A stretch of 64,000 nt of DNA, taken from Pseudomonadales bacterium. GTDB taxonomy: Bacteria; Pseudomonadota; Gammaproteobacteria; Pseudomonadales; Halieaceae. Positions within the stretch are counted from its first letter, which is position 1. The number at the start of each line of letters is the position of its first letter. Below the pieces are notes generated by a model that saw only the letters and a list, made by a program, of their open reading frames with translations, had not been told where the DNA came from and did not search any database. Location: the NCBI GenBank assembly GCA_024234815.1, contig JACKNO010000001.1:434001-498000 (forward strand), read 5' to 3'. Both the position numbers and the translations under genes were made by a program. This document shows, piece by piece, positions 63,301 through 64,000 of the stretch.

Positions 63301-64000
63301 ATGTGTTTTGAAGCGAAGCGGCTGCTAAAGCTCGCCCTCGGTCCTGTGCTGATGCTGATAAGTGTTGCCGCGCTGGCTGCTGGAGGCGGGGTAAACGAGG
63401 TCAATATGCCACCGGGTGTCACCGAAGTCGGTGCCAGGATTTATGATCTGCATATGCTCATCCTGGGCATCTGCACAGTTATCGGCCTCGGCGTATTCGG
63501 GGTGATGTTCTACTCCATTATCTACCACCGTAAATCGAAAGGTGCTGTAGCGTCGCATTTTCATGAAAGCACCAAGGTCGAGATCGCATGGACGGTCGTG
63601 CCGTTCCTGATTTTGATCGGCATGGCGGTACCCGCGACCTCCACACTGCTGGAAATTTACGATCACGACGATTCGGAGCTGGATATCCTGGTCACGGGTT
63701 ACCAGTGGAAGTGGAAGTACGAATACATCAATGCAGATGGCGATAACGTTAGCTTTTTCAGTAACTTGCGTACGCCTCAAACAGAGATCCACAACACCCA
63801 GCCCAAGGGGGAGCACTACCTTCTGGAAGTCGATGAGCCCATGGTGATTCCGGTGAATACCAAGGTGCGCTTCCTGATCACGGGTAACGATGTGATTCAC
63901 TCCTGGTGGGTTCCTGAACTGGCGGTTAAAAGAGACGCCATACCGGGTTTTATCAACGAAACCTGGACCAGGGCGGAAACAGTGGGTGTTTACCGCGGCC
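63301..64000 (+). CDS. coxB: Cytochrome c oxidase subunit II, 3' end outside window
   Basis: CoxB carries the CuA centre of the aa3-type terminal oxidase. The 233 visible residues include a signal peptide (ending about ALAAGGG), two membrane helices (about 43-67 and 88-110) and the start of the periplasmic cupredoxin domain with GYQWKWKYEY and VIHSWWVPEL. The CuA ligand motif lies beyond the window. The ATG at 63301 follows GGAG. It marks aerobic respiration and probably opens a cox operon. Confidence 0.94.
   Translation, partial: MCFEAKRLLKLALGPVLMLISVAALAAGGGVNEVNMPPGVTEVGARIYDLHMLILGICTVIGLGVFGVMFYSIIYHRKSKGAVASHFHESTKVEIAWTVVPFLILIGMAVPATSTLLEIYDHDDSELDILVTGYQWKWKYEYINADGDNVSFFSNLRTPQTEIHNTQPKGEHYLLEVDEPMVIPVNTKVRFLITGNDVIHSWWVPELAVKRDAIPGFINETWTRAETVGVYRG

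Overview
The window is a high-GC chromosomal segment of a gammaproteobacterium. Core gene order matches the origin region of Pseudomonas-like genomes: glmU-glmS, the atp operon, parAB-rsmG-mnmG, mnmE-yidC-yidD-rnpA-rpmH, dnaA-dnaN-recF-gyrB, glyQS, trkAH, then def-fmt-rsmB and dprA-tsaC-hemF-aroE. The extra lipid genes (esterases, acyl-CoA ligase, a fused LplT/PlsC/AMP-ligase protein), a membrane pyrophosphatase, oxygen-dependent HemF and an aa3-type CoxB suggest an aerobic, probably marine, lipid-using member of the Cellvibrionales/Halieaceae or a relative. That placement is inference from content and synteny only.

Layout. 1-2142: a truncated SDR, a complete SDR and a divergent AraC regulator. 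2193-5395: glmS and glmU (UDP-GlcNAc synthesis). 5584-12791: the complete nine-gene atpIBEFHAGDC operon on the minus strand, with a consensus promoter at one end and a hairpin terminator at the other. 12940-17283: parB, parA, rsmG, mnmG. 17498-25669: an accessory block that separates mnmG from mnmE, with three alpha/beta hydrolases, the pyrophosphatase hppA, a DsbA-like oxidoreductase and an acyl-CoA synthetase. 25670-26104: an AT-rich non-coding stretch with DnaA-box-like sites. 26105-29963: mnmE, yidC, yidD, rnpA, rpmH. About 30060-30470: the rpmH-dnaA gap with two perfect DnaA boxes. 30504-36847: dnaA, dnaN, recF and gyrB; recF holds two perfect parS sites.

36857-43738 is a second accessory block: an AT-richer lipoprotein hydrolase ending in an integron attC-like site, a large membrane protein with a decayed C-terminal ligase domain, an XRE regulator, a YiaA-like/PspA pair and a DUF1161 protein. 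43731-48967: rmuC, gmhB, glyS, glyQ. 49156-55699: djlA-like gene, trkH, trkA, rsmB, fmt, def. 55972-62789: a LysM protein, dprA, purE, tsaC, hemF, aroE, a gamma-carbonic-anhydrase-like protein, a zinc-ribbon protein and an unknown protein. The window ends inside coxB.

The points most worth following up are: mnmE appears to start at a CTG codon in a CTGA overlap with yidC; a lone attC-like site marks a probable integron cassette beside gyrB; two rival replication-origin candidates lie about 4.5 kb apart; both parS sites sit inside recF; and the ligase domain of the Aas-like fusion has lost its P-loop and its C-terminal subdomain. I did not see a defence island, CRISPR array, IS element, rRNA or tRNA.
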